NCBI RefSeq assembly: GCF_003402235.1
Contig: NZ_QEWO01000004.1
Coordinates: 434,001-498,000, forward strand
DNA from: Parahaliea mediterranea
GTDB taxonomy: Bacteria > Pseudomonadota > Gammaproteobacteria > Pseudomonadales > Halieaceae
Direction of reading: 5' to 3'
DNA length: 64,000 bases
The notes beneath the pieces were generated by a model. The model ran no database searches. It was given only the letters and a program-made list of their open reading frames with translations, and was not told where the DNA came from. Below are positions 34,174-42,792 of this stretch, piece by piece (positions within the stretch are counted from its first letter, which is position 1; each line of letters starts with the position of its first letter). A program made the position numbers and the translations under genes.

Positions 34174-35574
34174 ATGCAGGCCGCCCTCACCGGCTTTATC
34201 CAGCTGCTGCGCAGCCACGATTTGCGGGTATCGCCGGCGGAAACCCTGGACGCCATGGCCGTAGCCAGCGCCCTGGGCTACGCCGACCGGGGCCGCCTGC
34301 GCGACGGGCTGGCCCTGAGCCTGGCAAAAAGCGCCCGGGAAGAGGCCATTCTGCTGCGTTGCTTCGACCAGTATTTTGGCCGCGAACTGGTGGGCGAAAA
34401 GCCCGCTGCCGCCGACCCTGCCGCCGACCCCGCGACCACCGGACAAGAAGCGCCAGCGTCGGCCGACGAAGACGCCCGCCTGCTTGCCGAGGGCGCAGCG
34501 GAGTTTGCGGCGCTGGCCGAAGCCCTGCAAACCCCGCTTCTGCAACAGCTTCTGGCGGATGATCGCACCGAGCTGTCGCTATCGCTCGGCCAGGCTGGCG
34601 CCGCCACCGGCCTTGGCAACATCCGCATGTTCACCCAGAAGGGGCAATACACCCGGCGCATGCTGGACGCCCTGGGGGAGGAGACCCTGCGCCGGGCGGT
34701 GGTGGAGCTGGAGCAGGCGGGCAGCCCCCTGCTGGAGCTGCTCAAGGGCTATCGCGACCGCCTGCGGGATGAAGTGCGCGGCTATGTTGAACAGCAATAC
34801 CTGCTGAACGCCGAGGGCCACAACCGGCAGTTCATGGATGACATCCTCAGCCGCACCCGCCTCAACCAGCTGGAACAGCGCTACATGGACGAGGTGCGCG
34901 AGCTGGTGCGCAAGATGGCGCGTAAACTTGCCGCCCGCCACTCCCGCAAGCCCAAAGTCCACAAGCGCGGCCAGCTCGACATGGGCCGCACCCTGCGCCG
35001 GGGCATTGCCCACGACGGGGTGATGTTCCACACCCACTGGCGCAAGGTGCGCCGCGACAAGCCGCAGATTCTCGCCCTGTGCGACGTGTCCGGTTCGGTG
35101 GCCGCCTACGCCAAGTTCCTGCTGCTGTTCCTGTACAGCCTGCAGGATGTGCTGCCCCGTGTGCGCAGCTTCGCATTTTCAAGCCATCTGGGTGAAATCA
35201 GCGAACTTTTCCGGGATTATCCGGTGGAGAAAGCCATTGAGCTGGCCAACTGGCGCTACGGCGGCGCCACCGATTACGGCCGCAGCCTGGAAGATTTTGC
35301 CGAGCTGGCGCTGGGCGACATCAACAGCAGCACCACGGTGATCATCCTCGGGGATGCGCGCAATAACGGCGGCGACCCGAAGCTGGAGATCATGCAGGGC
35401 ATTTACCAGCGCGCGCGCCGGGTGCTGTGGCTGAACCCGGAATCGCGCCGGGCCTGGGGCAGCGGCGACTCGGACATGCTGCGCTACCAGAGCGCCTGCC
35501 ACGTGGCCGCCGAGTGCAACAACCTGCAACAACTTGAACGGATCATCGACCAGCTACTGCGACAAAACCACTGA
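34174..35574 (+). CDS. CoxE-like VWA domain protein
   Basis: The 466-aa protein ends in a von Willebrand A domain with the MIDAS motif CDVSGSV (DxSxS), a Thr in GGATDYGRSLEDF and the Asp of ILGDARNNGGDP. The N-terminal half is mostly helical. CoxE-type proteins pair with CoxD-type MoxR ATPases; in CO dehydrogenase clusters that pair is needed to build the Cu/Mo active site. No CO dehydrogenase genes are in the window, so the client here is unknown. Confidence 0.88.
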   Translation: MQAALTGFIQLLRSHDLRVSPAETLDAMAVASALGYADRGRLRDGLALSLAKSAREEAILLRCFDQYFGRELVGEKPAAADPAADPATTGQEAPASADEDARLLAEGAAEFAALAEALQTPLLQQLLADDRTELSLSLGQAGAATGLGNIRMFTQKGQYTRRMLDALGEETLRRAVVELEQAGSPLLELLKGYRDRLRDEVRGYVEQQYLLNAEGHNRQFMDDILSRTRLNQLEQRYMDEVRELVRKMARKLAARHSRKPKVHKRGQLDMGRTLRRGIAHDGVMFHTHWRKVRRDKPQILALCDVSGSVAAYAKFLLLFLYSLQDVLPRVRSFAFSSHLGEISELFRDYPVEKAIELANWRYGGATDYGRSLEDFAELALGDINSSTTVIILGDARNNGGDPKLEIMQGIYQRARRVLWLNPESRRAWGSGDSDMLRYQSACHVAAECNNLQQLERIIDQLLRQNH

Positions 35575-35589
35575 CAAGAAGAACAACCG

Positions 35590-35802
35590 ATGGCCTATCT
35601 CTGTAGGGATTGCAGCTACCGCGGCAAGAAGGGAGGCAGCGGCGGCGCCTGCCCCGCCTGCGGTTCATTCAACATGACCCTGGCCGGCGCGGCGCCACCG
35701 GAGCGCCAGGTGGACAGCGGCAACAGCGCCCGGCGCATCCGGCTGCTGATTGGCCTGTGGGTGCTGTTTTTCGCCCTGCTTGCGCAGAAGCTGCTGGAAT
35801 AG
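35590..35802 (+). CDS. Small zinc-ribbon membrane protein
   Basis: The 70-aa product has a CRDC...CPACGS zinc ribbon (residues 5-26) and one C-terminal membrane helix (IRLLIGLWVLFFALLAQ). It follows the CoxE-like gene by 15 bp and is probably the last gene of the moaA operon. A ribbon plus membrane anchor would tether a partner at the membrane, but no function is known. Confidence 0.7.
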   Translation: MAYLCRDCSYRGKKGGSGGACPACGSFNMTLAGAAPPERQVDSGNSARRIRLLIGLWVLFFALLAQKLLE

Positions 35803-35823
35803 GCGCGGCGCGCCCGTCCCTCC

Positions 35824-35859
35824 CTGTCCTGCAACCTGCCCTGCAACCCGCCCCTCAAT
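35824..35859. repeat. 12-nt tandem repeat overlapping the pilU stop codon
   Basis: CTGTCCTGCAAC and CTGCCCTGCAAC are consecutive (35824-35847), and the next 12 nt (CCGCCCCTCAAT) is a diverged unit that holds the stop codon of pilU on the minus strand. Confidence 0.7.
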
Positions 35860-37045
35860 AGGGGCTGGTGTCGTCGTCGCCCAGCCCTTCCAGGCTCAGC
35901 TCCACCGGCGCGCTGCCCTGCTGCATGCGCGCTTCCTTCGCCCACTTGATTTTGAGCCGCACGTTGTTGGGCGAGTCGGCATTGCGCAGGGCCTCTTCCT
36001 CGCTGATCAGACCTTCCACGTAAAGCTCCAGCAGGGCCGCGTCGAAGGTTTTCATGCCGATGTTCTCGGACTTCTCCATCACCTCCTTGATGCCGTCGAT
36101 CTGCCCCTTGAGGATCAAATCCGCCACCATCGGCGTTCCCAGCAGAATCTCGATGGCAGCGCAGCGCTTGCCGTCCACCGTCGGAATCAGACGCTGGGAC
36201 ACAAAGGCCTGCAGGTTGAGGGACAAATCCATCAGCAACTGCGCCCGGCGCTCTTCGGGAAAGAAGTTGATGATGCGATCCAGCGCCTGGTTGGCGTTGT
36301 TGGCGTGCAGGGTGGACAGGCACAGGTGGCCGGTTTCTGCGAAGGCGATGGCGTGCTCCATGGTTTCGCGGTCGCGGATTTCACCGATCAGTATCACATC
36401 CGGCGCCTGGCGCAGGGTGTTCTTCAGGGCGTTGTGCCAGCTGCGGGTATCCACCCCCACCTCGCGCTGGTTGACGATGCACTTCTTGTGCTTGTGCACG
36501 TATTCCACCGGGTCTTCGATGGTGACGATGTGGCCGGAGCTGTTGCTGTTGCGATAGTCCAGCAGGGCCGCCAGCGAGGTGGACTTGCCAGAGCCGGTGG
36601 CACCAACAAACAGCACCAGGCCGCGCTTGCGCATGATGACTTCCGGCAGGATGGGCGGCAGGCGCAGCTGCTCCCAGTTGGGAATTTCCGCCACGATGTT
36701 GCGCGCCACGATGGCCACCTCGTTGCGCTGCACAAAGATATTGACCCGGAAGCGCCCGTAGCCGGGAATGGACGTGGCCAGGTTCATTTCCAGTTCCTGT
36801 TCGAACTCGGCGCGCTGGGTGTCGTCCATCAGCCCGTTGGCAATCTCCTTGATTTCGCCGGGCTTGAGAATGTCGCTGCCAATTGGGCGCAGGGCCCCTT
36901 CAAACTTGGCGCAGGGCGGGGCTCCGGTGCTGAGATAAAGATCCGACCCGTTCTTGTTCGCCAGTAGTTTCAACCACTCGGTAATCCGCTCCACGACCTG
37001 CCCTGCCCCCTTGTGCGCACGCTGCCTGGCGCGCGCTATTGTCAT
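35855..37045 (-). CDS. pilU: Type IV pilus retraction ATPase PilU
   Basis: The ~396-aa protein is a PilT/PilU-type ATPase: Walker A GATGSGKST, Asp box IEDPVEYVHKHKKCIVNQREVGVDT, Walker B DVILIGEIRDRETM and His box ETGHLCLSTLHANNANQALDRI. The C-terminal extension after the core (FDAALLELYVEGLISEEEALRNADSPNNVRLKIK) and the GRFRVNIFVQRNEVAIVAR stretch point to PilU rather than PilT. PilU helps PilT retract pili for twitching and DNA uptake. ATG at 37045 is used; a GTG at 36994 (VERITEW) would give a product closer to the usual ~380 aa. No other pilus genes are adjacent. Confidence 0.9.
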   Translation of the reverse strand: MTIARARQRAHKGAGQVVERITEWLKLLANKNGSDLYLSTGAPPCAKFEGALRPIGSDILKPGEIKEIANGLMDDTQRAEFEQELEMNLATSIPGYGRFRVNIFVQRNEVAIVARNIVAEIPNWEQLRLPPILPEVIMRKRGLVLFVGATGSGKSTSLAALLDYRNSNSSGHIVTIEDPVEYVHKHKKCIVNQREVGVDTRSWHNALKNTLRQAPDVILIGEIRDRETMEHAIAFAETGHLCLSTLHANNANQALDRIINFFPEERRAQLLMDLSLNLQAFVSQRLIPTVDGKRCAAIEILLGTPMVADLILKGQIDGIKEVMEKSENIGMKTFDAALLELYVEGLISEEEALRNADSPNNVRLKIKWAKEARMQQGSAPVELSLEGLGDDDTSPY

Positions 37046-37109
37046 TTTGTGTGGGCCGCGCCGCTCACGCGGCGGGCCAGCGCTTACTTTATAGCAGCTT
37101 CCCCCGCCC

Positions 37110-40100
37110 TCACAAATGCTCCCCCTGGTCGAGCGTATCCGGCTCCCGCGCCAGGGCGCCATCCAGCGCGCGGCTCACCGTGCCGGGCGAGTGGGTGTTG
37201 CGGGCCAGCAGCATGTAGGCCATCGGAATCAGCAGCAGGGTAATCAGGGTCGACACCGTTACCCCGCACATCACCACCACCCCGATCACCGTGCGCACTT
37301 CGTGCCCCGGGCCGCTGGACACCACCAGCGGAATCGCGCCGATCACCGTGGTAAAGGCGGTCATGGCAATGGGCCGCAGGCGGCGCGAGGCGCCCTGCAG
37401 CACCGCCTGGGTCAGCTCCATCCCGGCATCGCGCATCTGGTTGATGAACTCCACAATCAGAATGCCGTTCTTGGTGGCCAGCCCCACCAGCATGATCATG
37501 CCCACCTGGCTGTAGATGTTCAGGGTCTGGTCGAACAAAAGCAGGCCGCCAATGCCACCGACCAGTGCCAGCGGCACCGTGAGCAGAATGATCGCCGGGT
37601 GAATGAAGGACTCGAACTGCGCCGCCATCACCAGGTACACCACCAGCAGCGCCAGCAGGAAGGTGAACACCGCCGACTGGCCCGCCTCGCGGTATTCCAG
37701 CGATTCGCCTTTGTAATCGATAGCGGCGGTTTCCGGCAGTTTGTCGCGCACCAGCTGCTGCAGGTAATCCAGCGCTTCGCCGAGGCTATAGTCGCCACCA
37801 AGGGCCGCGGACAAGGTCAGCGAGCGCACGCGGTTGTAGCGGTTGAGGCTGCCGGCATCGGCCTGTTCGTGGGCCGACACCAGGTTGCCCAGGGGGATGA
37901 GCTGGCCGGTGGTTTCCGAGCGCACGTAAATGGTGTTCAGGTCGCCCAGGGTGCGCTGGGCCGCGCGCTCGCCCTCCAGAATGACGTCGTATTCGCGGCC
38001 GCTGCGGATGAAGGTGGTTACTGTGCGTGAGCCCAGCAGGGTCTCCAGGGTGCGGCCAATCTCCAGCAGGCTGACGCCGAGGTCGCCGGCGCGGTTGCGG
38101 TCGATGGCCACCCGTAACTGGGGCTTGGTGGGCCGCAGGTCGGTGTCTACCCCCACCAGCTGCGGGTTGTTGCGAATTTCCTCCAGCAGCACGTCCTGCC
38201 ACTCGGCCAGCTGTTCGTAACTGTCGCCGCCCACCACAAACTGCACCGGGTCTTCGCTGCTGCCACCCAGGCCACTGGGGCTGCGGATGAACACCCGGGC
38301 CCCGGGCAGGTCCGCCACCCGGCGCCGGGCATCGGCCTGTATCTCCCAGGTGGAGCGGCGGCCGCTGTCCCAGTCGGTGAGCACCATAATGGCAAAGCCC
38401 TGGTTGAAGGCCTCGCCACCAAAGCTCATCGGCGCGCGAATGAGCAGGCGCTTGATATCACCCCCGTCCACCAGCGGCATCAGGCGGCGCTCGATCTCCT
38501 CGATCTGGCGCACGGTGTATTCGTAAGAGGAGCCTTCCGGGGTCATTACCCCCATGAACAAAATGCCCCGGTCCTCCCGCGGCGAATACTCCTGGGGCAC
38601 CAGCCGGAACAGGCCCACCGCCAGGGCCAGGCTCAGGGCCACGATCACCAGGGTCAGCCAGGGCCGGGTCAGCAGCGGCCGCATCAGGGCCTGATAGCGG
38701 CGCTCCATGCCAAGGCTCAGGCGCTCCACCGCATTCGCCATGCGGTTGGACACCTTGTCGCTGCTGAGCAGCTTGGAGCAGATCACCGGCGCCAGGGTGA
38801 GGGCCACAAAGCTGGAAAACAGCACCGCGATGGCCATGGTCACCGCAAATTCGCCGAACAGGCGCCCCAGGTCGCCTTCCAGAAATGTAATGGGCACAAA
38901 CACCGCCGCCAGCACCAGGGTGGTGGCAATCACCGCAAAGCCCACCTGGCGGGTGCCGCGAAAGGCCGCCACCATGGGCGATTCGCCCGCCACCAGGCGC
39001 CGGTGCACGTTCTCCAGCACCACGATGGAATCGTCCACCACCAGGCCGATGGCCAGCACCAGTGCCAGCAGCGTGAGCAGGTTGATGGAGTAGCCCATCA
39101 ACCACAGGGCGGTGAACGAGGACACCAGCGAGATCGGCACCGTGAGCGCCGGCACCAGCAGGCTGCGCGGGTCGCCCAGGAACAGGAAGATCACCAGCAC
39201 CACCAGTACCGCGGCAATAATCAGGGTCTGGTACACCTCCTTGATGGCGGCGGCCACGAAGATGGAGTTGTCGAAGCTGGCGATGATCTCCATGCCGGCG
39301 GGCAACTGCGCGTTGATGCGGTCGATCTCGGCGGTCACCAGCGCGCTCACCGACAGGGCGTTGGCGGTGCTCTGCTTGATAATGCCCAGCCCCACCATGG
39401 ACTCGCCATTGCCGCGAAACAGGCTGCGGTGCTCGGCGCTGGCCAGCTCCACCCGCGCCACATCGCCCAGGCGCACCAGATGGCCGTCGTCGCCCCGGCT
39501 AAGCACCAGCGCGGCAAAATCCGCCGGCGTGTTGTAGCTGCGGTCGATGCGCACGATAAAGTCGCGCTCGATGGAGTTCAGGGTGCCCGCCGGCAGCTCC
39601 ACGTTCTGGCTGCGAATGGCGTTCTCCACATCGCCCACCGTGAGCTGGCGCGCCACCAGCGCGTTGCGGTTCAGCCAGATGCGCATGGCGTATTCCTGCT
39701 CGCCGGTAATCATCACCCGGGCCACGCCATCGAGCACCGAGAAGCGGTCCTCCAGATAGCGCTTGGCATAATCGGTGAGGGCCAGGGCATCCATCGACGG
39801 CGCCACCAGGTGCGCCCAGAAAATCACCTGTTCGTCGCTCTGGCTTTTCTGCACTTCCGGCGGGTCCGCCTCGTCGGGCAGGTTGTTCAGCAGGCGCGAC
39901 AGGCGATCGCGCACGTCGTTGGCGGCGTTGTCGATGTCGCGGTCCAGGTCGAACTCCAGGGTGATCTGGGAGCGGCCGTCCATGGAGCTGGAGGTCATGG
40001 TCTTCATGCCCTCAAGGCCCGACAGGCGGTCCTCAATCAGCTCGGTGATTTTGTTCTCCACCACCGCCGCCGAAGCGCCGGGGTAGAGCGTGCTGATGTT

Positions 40101-40235
40101 GAGGATGGGCGGGTCGATGTCCGGGTATTCGCGCAGCGGCAGGCGGTCGAAGGCAAGCAGGCCGAAGGCCACCAGCAGCGCGCAGCACACCACCGCCATG
40201 ACCGGGCGGCGCACCGAGGTATCTGACAGTATCAC
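37110..40235 (-). CDS. RND efflux transporter, inner-membrane pump subunit (second system)
   Basis: The 1041-aa protein is an HAE1-type RND pump: MILSDTSVRRPVMAVVCCALLVAFGL as TM1, the FDRLPLREYPDIDPPILNISTLYPGASAAVVENKIT porter-domain entry, TM4 with LAIGLVVDDSIVVLENVHRR (proton-relay Asp pair), and a second half with FNQGFAIMVLTDW and ATKNGILIVEFINQMRDAGM. The start lies three bases after the stop of the adaptor gene, so they form an operon. No outer-membrane channel is encoded here; both RND systems in the window may share a channel encoded elsewhere. Substrate unknown. Confidence 0.95.
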   Translation of the reverse strand: MILSDTSVRRPVMAVVCCALLVAFGLLAFDRLPLREYPDIDPPILNISTLYPGASAAVVENKITELIEDRLSGLEGMKTMTSSSMDGRSQITLEFDLDRDIDNAANDVRDRLSRLLNNLPDEADPPEVQKSQSDEQVIFWAHLVAPSMDALALTDYAKRYLEDRFSVLDGVARVMITGEQEYAMRIWLNRNALVARQLTVGDVENAIRSQNVELPAGTLNSIERDFIVRIDRSYNTPADFAALVLSRGDDGHLVRLGDVARVELASAEHRSLFRGNGESMVGLGIIKQSTANALSVSALVTAEIDRINAQLPAGMEIIASFDNSIFVAAAIKEVYQTLIIAAVLVVLVIFLFLGDPRSLLVPALTVPISLVSSFTALWLMGYSINLLTLLALVLAIGLVVDDSIVVLENVHRRLVAGESPMVAAFRGTRQVGFAVIATTLVLAAVFVPITFLEGDLGRLFGEFAVTMAIAVLFSSFVALTLAPVICSKLLSSDKVSNRMANAVERLSLGMERRYQALMRPLLTRPWLTLVIVALSLALAVGLFRLVPQEYSPREDRGILFMGVMTPEGSSYEYTVRQIEEIERRLMPLVDGGDIKRLLIRAPMSFGGEAFNQGFAIMVLTDWDSGRRSTWEIQADARRRVADLPGARVFIRSPSGLGGSSEDPVQFVVGGDSYEQLAEWQDVLLEEIRNNPQLVGVDTDLRPTKPQLRVAIDRNRAGDLGVSLLEIGRTLETLLGSRTVTTFIRSGREYDVILEGERAAQRTLGDLNTIYVRSETTGQLIPLGNLVSAHEQADAGSLNRYNRVRSLTLSAALGGDYSLGEALDYLQQLVRDKLPETAAIDYKGESLEYREAGQSAVFTFLLALLVVYLVMAAQFESFIHPAIILLTVPLALVGGIGGLLLFDQTLNIYSQVGMIMLVGLATKNGILIVEFINQMRDAGMELTQAVLQGASRRLRPIAMTAFTTVIGAIPLVVSSGPGHEVRTVIGVVVMCGVTVSTLITLLLIPMAYMLLARNTHSPGTVSRALDGALAREPDTLDQGEHL

Positions 40236-40238
40236 CGC

Positions 40239-41282
40239 TCAGGACTCCTGCAGCGCCACGGTGGCACTATCGCCACCCAACTTGCCAACGCCGTCGCGCA
40301 CCACCGTGTCGCCGGCGGCTATGCCGGCGCGAATCTCCACCCAGCCCGGGCGGCGCCCGCCAATGGTCACCTCCACACGCTCTGCCCGCTCGCCGTCCAC
40401 CACCTTCCACAGGTAGTGGGTGAGGGCGCGCGATTGCAGGGCCTCTTCCGGCACCAGCAGGGCCTGGTGCTCGGGGCCCAGCAGGGTTACCTCCATCAAC
40501 TGGCCGGGGCGCAGGCGGCGCTCGGGGTTGTCAATCTGGGCACGGGCGGTAATGGAGCGGGCCACCGGGTCCACCCGGCTGTCGATGGCTAAGACATCGC
40601 CGGTAAAGGTGTCTGCAAACGCCGCCGTGGTGGCGCGCACCGGCTGGCCCACGCTGAGGGCGCCGAGTTGCAGCGCCGGCAGGGTAAAGTCCAGCCGCAT
40701 GCGGCTGAGGTCGTCCAGGGTGGTAATGCGCTGACCCGGCGTGAGCAGGGCGCCGGGAGACACCTGACGCAGGCCAAGCGTACCGGCAAAGGGGGCCAAA
40801 ATGGTGCGGTCCAGCACCCGGGCCTCGGCTTCCTCAATCTGGTGGCGCAGGATTTCCACCTGGGTGCGGGCCTTGTCCAGCTCATTCTGGGCCACCTGGT
40901 TGCGCTTGGCCAGGTTCTCCAGCCGGCGCACTTCGCGGCGGGCATCTTGCTGGCTGGCCTCCAACTCGCGCAGCAGGGCCTGCTCTTCATCCTGCTTGAG
41001 CAGAGCCAGCATATCGCCCTGCTCCACCTGCTGGCCGTCTTCAAAGCCGATGGCGGTCACAATCTGGGACACGCTGGCGGTGATGTCCACCGACTCCCAG
41101 GCCCGCAGGGTGCCAAGGGCGGAGATTTCCTCCCGAAACGGCAACGGCTCCACCCGGTAGACACTCACCGGAACAGGCGCCGGGCCGGCCGCGGGGCCAT
41201 CCGGAGCCTGGGCCTGCCCCGGCCACAACCACACGCCCGCCGCCAATGCGCCGGCCACCAGCAACGCAGCCAGTATTCTCAT
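40239..41282 (-). CDS. RND efflux periplasmic adaptor (second system)
   Basis: The 347-aa adaptor has an N-terminal hydrophobic export/anchor segment (MRILAALLVAGALAAGVWLW), lipoyl halves (LRAWESVDITASVSQIVTAIGFEDGQQVEQGDML and ILAPFAGTLGLRQVSPGALLTPGQRI), a helical hairpin between them, and beta-barrel domains. The start at 41282 has GGGGG seven bases upstream. Directly followed by the pump gene. Confidence 0.93.
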   Translation of the reverse strand: MRILAALLVAGALAAGVWLWPGQAQAPDGPAAGPAPVPVSVYRVEPLPFREEISALGTLRAWESVDITASVSQIVTAIGFEDGQQVEQGDMLALLKQDEEQALLRELEASQQDARREVRRLENLAKRNQVAQNELDKARTQVEILRHQIEEAEARVLDRTILAPFAGTLGLRQVSPGALLTPGQRITTLDDLSRMRLDFTLPALQLGALSVGQPVRATTAAFADTFTGDVLAIDSRVDPVARSITARAQIDNPERRLRPGQLMEVTLLGPEHQALLVPEEALQSRALTHYLWKVVDGERAERVEVTIGGRRPGWVEIRAGIAAGDTVVRDGVGKLGGDSATVALQES

Positions 41283-41417
41283 AAAGCCCCCAAGCCTTGA
41301 TAAGCCGGGCAGTGTAGAGACCGCCGGCAAAAAACAAAACGACTATGACAGCAGCCCCGGGTAAAAAATCCCCGCGGCACTCCTTACAAAAAACACCCCG
41401 ATCAAAAAAACCGGGCC

Positions 41418-41443
41418 AAAAAACCCCTGCCACTAGGCAGGGG
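41418..41443 (-). terminator. Minus-strand terminator without an obvious gene before it
   Basis: CCCCTGCC (41424-41431), ACTA and GGCAGGGG (41436-41443) make an 8-bp stem. On the minus strand it is followed by TTTTTT (41423-41418). It lies upstream of the RND adaptor and would stop transcription entering from the right. Confidence 0.6.
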
Positions 41444-41460
41444 CTGGCACCGGCGCTATG

Positions 41461-41476
41461 CTATACAGACGTATAG
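41461..41476. promoter_or_regulatory. Inverted repeat CTATAC-N4-GTATAG before the phosphotransferase gene
   Basis: A perfect 6-bp inverted repeat with 4-bp spacer lies 22 bp upstream of the start codon. It may be a repressor operator that covers the promoter. Confidence 0.5.
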
Positions 41477-41498
41477 TCAATAACAGAGATAACAGACC

Positions 41499-42566
41499 AT
41501 GGAAGAAGCCCGCCCCACCCCGGTGCTGGAAGACATCGAGGGTACACGCACCAAACTGGCCAGTTGGCTCAGCGAGCAGCGCGGCTACCCGGTGGACATT
41601 CCCGAGCTGACCGTGCCCGACGGCAACGGCATGTCCAACGTAACCCTGCTGTTCGATATCCAGTGGCAGGAAAATGGGCAAACCCGCACCCAGAGCTGCG
41701 TGGGTCGCCTGCAGCCGGAAATCCAGCGCCCGGTGTTCCCCAGCTATGCCCTGGAGCCCCAGTACCGGGTGATGCAGGCCCTGGCCCGGCACACCGACAT
41801 CCCCGTGCCGGAACTGCTGGGGCTGGAAACCGACACCGCCCTGCTCGGGGTGGAGTTCTACATCATGGCCCGCATTGACGGGCGCGTGCCCTCCGACATG
41901 CCGCCCTACAACATGGACGGCTGGCTGATGCACGAAACCAGCGAAGCACAACGGGCCACCCTGTGGCGCGCCGCCGTCGACATGCTAGCCCGCTACCACC
42001 AGATCGACAGCACCGCGCTGGACCTACCCGAGCTGCAGTTGCCGCCGGGCAAAACCGCCCTGCAGGCGCAGCTGGACTACTGGCAGCAATACCACGACTG
42101 GGCCCTGGAAGGGCGCACCCATGTCATCGGCCAGCGCGCCCTGGACTGGCTCAAGGCCAACCAGCCCGCCAACGAACCCACCGCCCTGTGCTGGGGCGAC
42201 TCGCGGGTGGGCAACATGATGTTCGCCCCCAGCCTGGACGGCGTGGTGGCGGTGCTGGACTGGGAGATGGCCGTGGCCGGCAATCCGGTGCAGGATCTGG
42301 CCTGGTTCAACTACATCGACGCCACCTTCGCCGAGGGCCTGGGCATTCCCCGCCTGCCGGGCCTGCCCAGCTACGACGACACCGTGGCCCAGTGGGAGGC
42401 CGCCACCGGCCGCACCGCAGAGCACTACGATTACTACTGGATTTTTGCCGGCATGCGCTACGGCCTGATCATGTCACGCATCATGCTGGCCACCGGGCAG
42501 GAGCAGGAAATCCAGGGCAACTTCGTGTGCAAAATGCTGGAGCGCTATCTCGACCAGCTCGGCTAG
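41499..42566 (+). CDS. Phosphotransferase family protein (APH/ACAD10-like)
   Basis: The 355-aa protein has the aminoglycoside-phosphotransferase-like kinase fold: SVGRLQPE-type region replaced here by SCVGRLQPEIQRPVF, the Brenner motif CWGDSRVGNMMF (usual form HGDxxxxN) and the metal-binding LDWEMAVAGNPVQDLAWF. Relatives of this length in lipid-degrading bacteria are linked to acyl-CoA dehydrogenases (ACAD10/11-like) and phosphorylate 4-hydroxyacyl-CoA or other hydroxylated metabolites rather than antibiotics. The Cys in place of the first His of the Brenner motif is a common variant of this branch. Substrate unknown. Confidence 0.82.
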   Translation: MEEARPTPVLEDIEGTRTKLASWLSEQRGYPVDIPELTVPDGNGMSNVTLLFDIQWQENGQTRTQSCVGRLQPEIQRPVFPSYALEPQYRVMQALARHTDIPVPELLGLETDTALLGVEFYIMARIDGRVPSDMPPYNMDGWLMHETSEAQRATLWRAAVDMLARYHQIDSTALDLPELQLPPGKTALQAQLDYWQQYHDWALEGRTHVIGQRALDWLKANQPANEPTALCWGDSRVGNMMFAPSLDGVVAVLDWEMAVAGNPVQDLAWFNYIDATFAEGLGIPRLPGLPSYDDTVAQWEAATGRTAEHYDYYWIFAGMRYGLIMSRIMLATGQEQEIQGNFVCKMLERYLDQLG

Positions 42567-42594
42567 CTCGGCCATCTCAGCTAGCTCGACCAAC
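42549..42594. repeat. 18-nt tandem repeat including the phosphotransferase stop codon
   Basis: CTCGACCAGCTCGGCTAG (42549-42566, ending with the stop codon) is followed by CTCGGCCATCTCAGCTAG (42567-42584), matching at 14 of 18 positions and again ending with TAG, and then by CTCGACCAAC. The gene's last five codons plus stop have been duplicated. Confidence 0.85.
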
Positions 42595-42625
42595 CCGCAG
42601 AAGCCATTCACCGGCTTTTTGCGGG
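42594..42625 (+). terminator. Likely terminator of the phosphotransferase gene
   Basis: CCCGCA / TGCGGG and AAGCC / GGCTT form a stem interrupted by a short bulge, with TTTTT on the 3' arm. Confidence 0.55.
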
Positions 42626-42792
42626 GCGAGCGACAATCTATCGAATCCATACCTACCGAATACGGCCTATTGAATTCAGGTCAGGCTTCTCTACTGCCTG
42701 GCTGAACGGTGTCTGGCGTATCGATGGCAATTCAAACGCCAAAAAACTTGCAATAACGCGCTGATCCGGGCATCAAGCACCCTGTTATAGCA

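Noticed and set aside
41329-41423. A-tract series upstream of the RND adaptor as a designed DNA bend
   Set aside because: Five A-runs are present, but their spacing (about 32, 25, 16 and 14 bp) is not in phase with the helix.
41499-42566. The APH-like gene as an aminoglycoside resistance gene
   Set aside because: Length and the CWGDSRVGN form of the motif fit the ACAD10/11-like metabolic branch; no resistance context is present.
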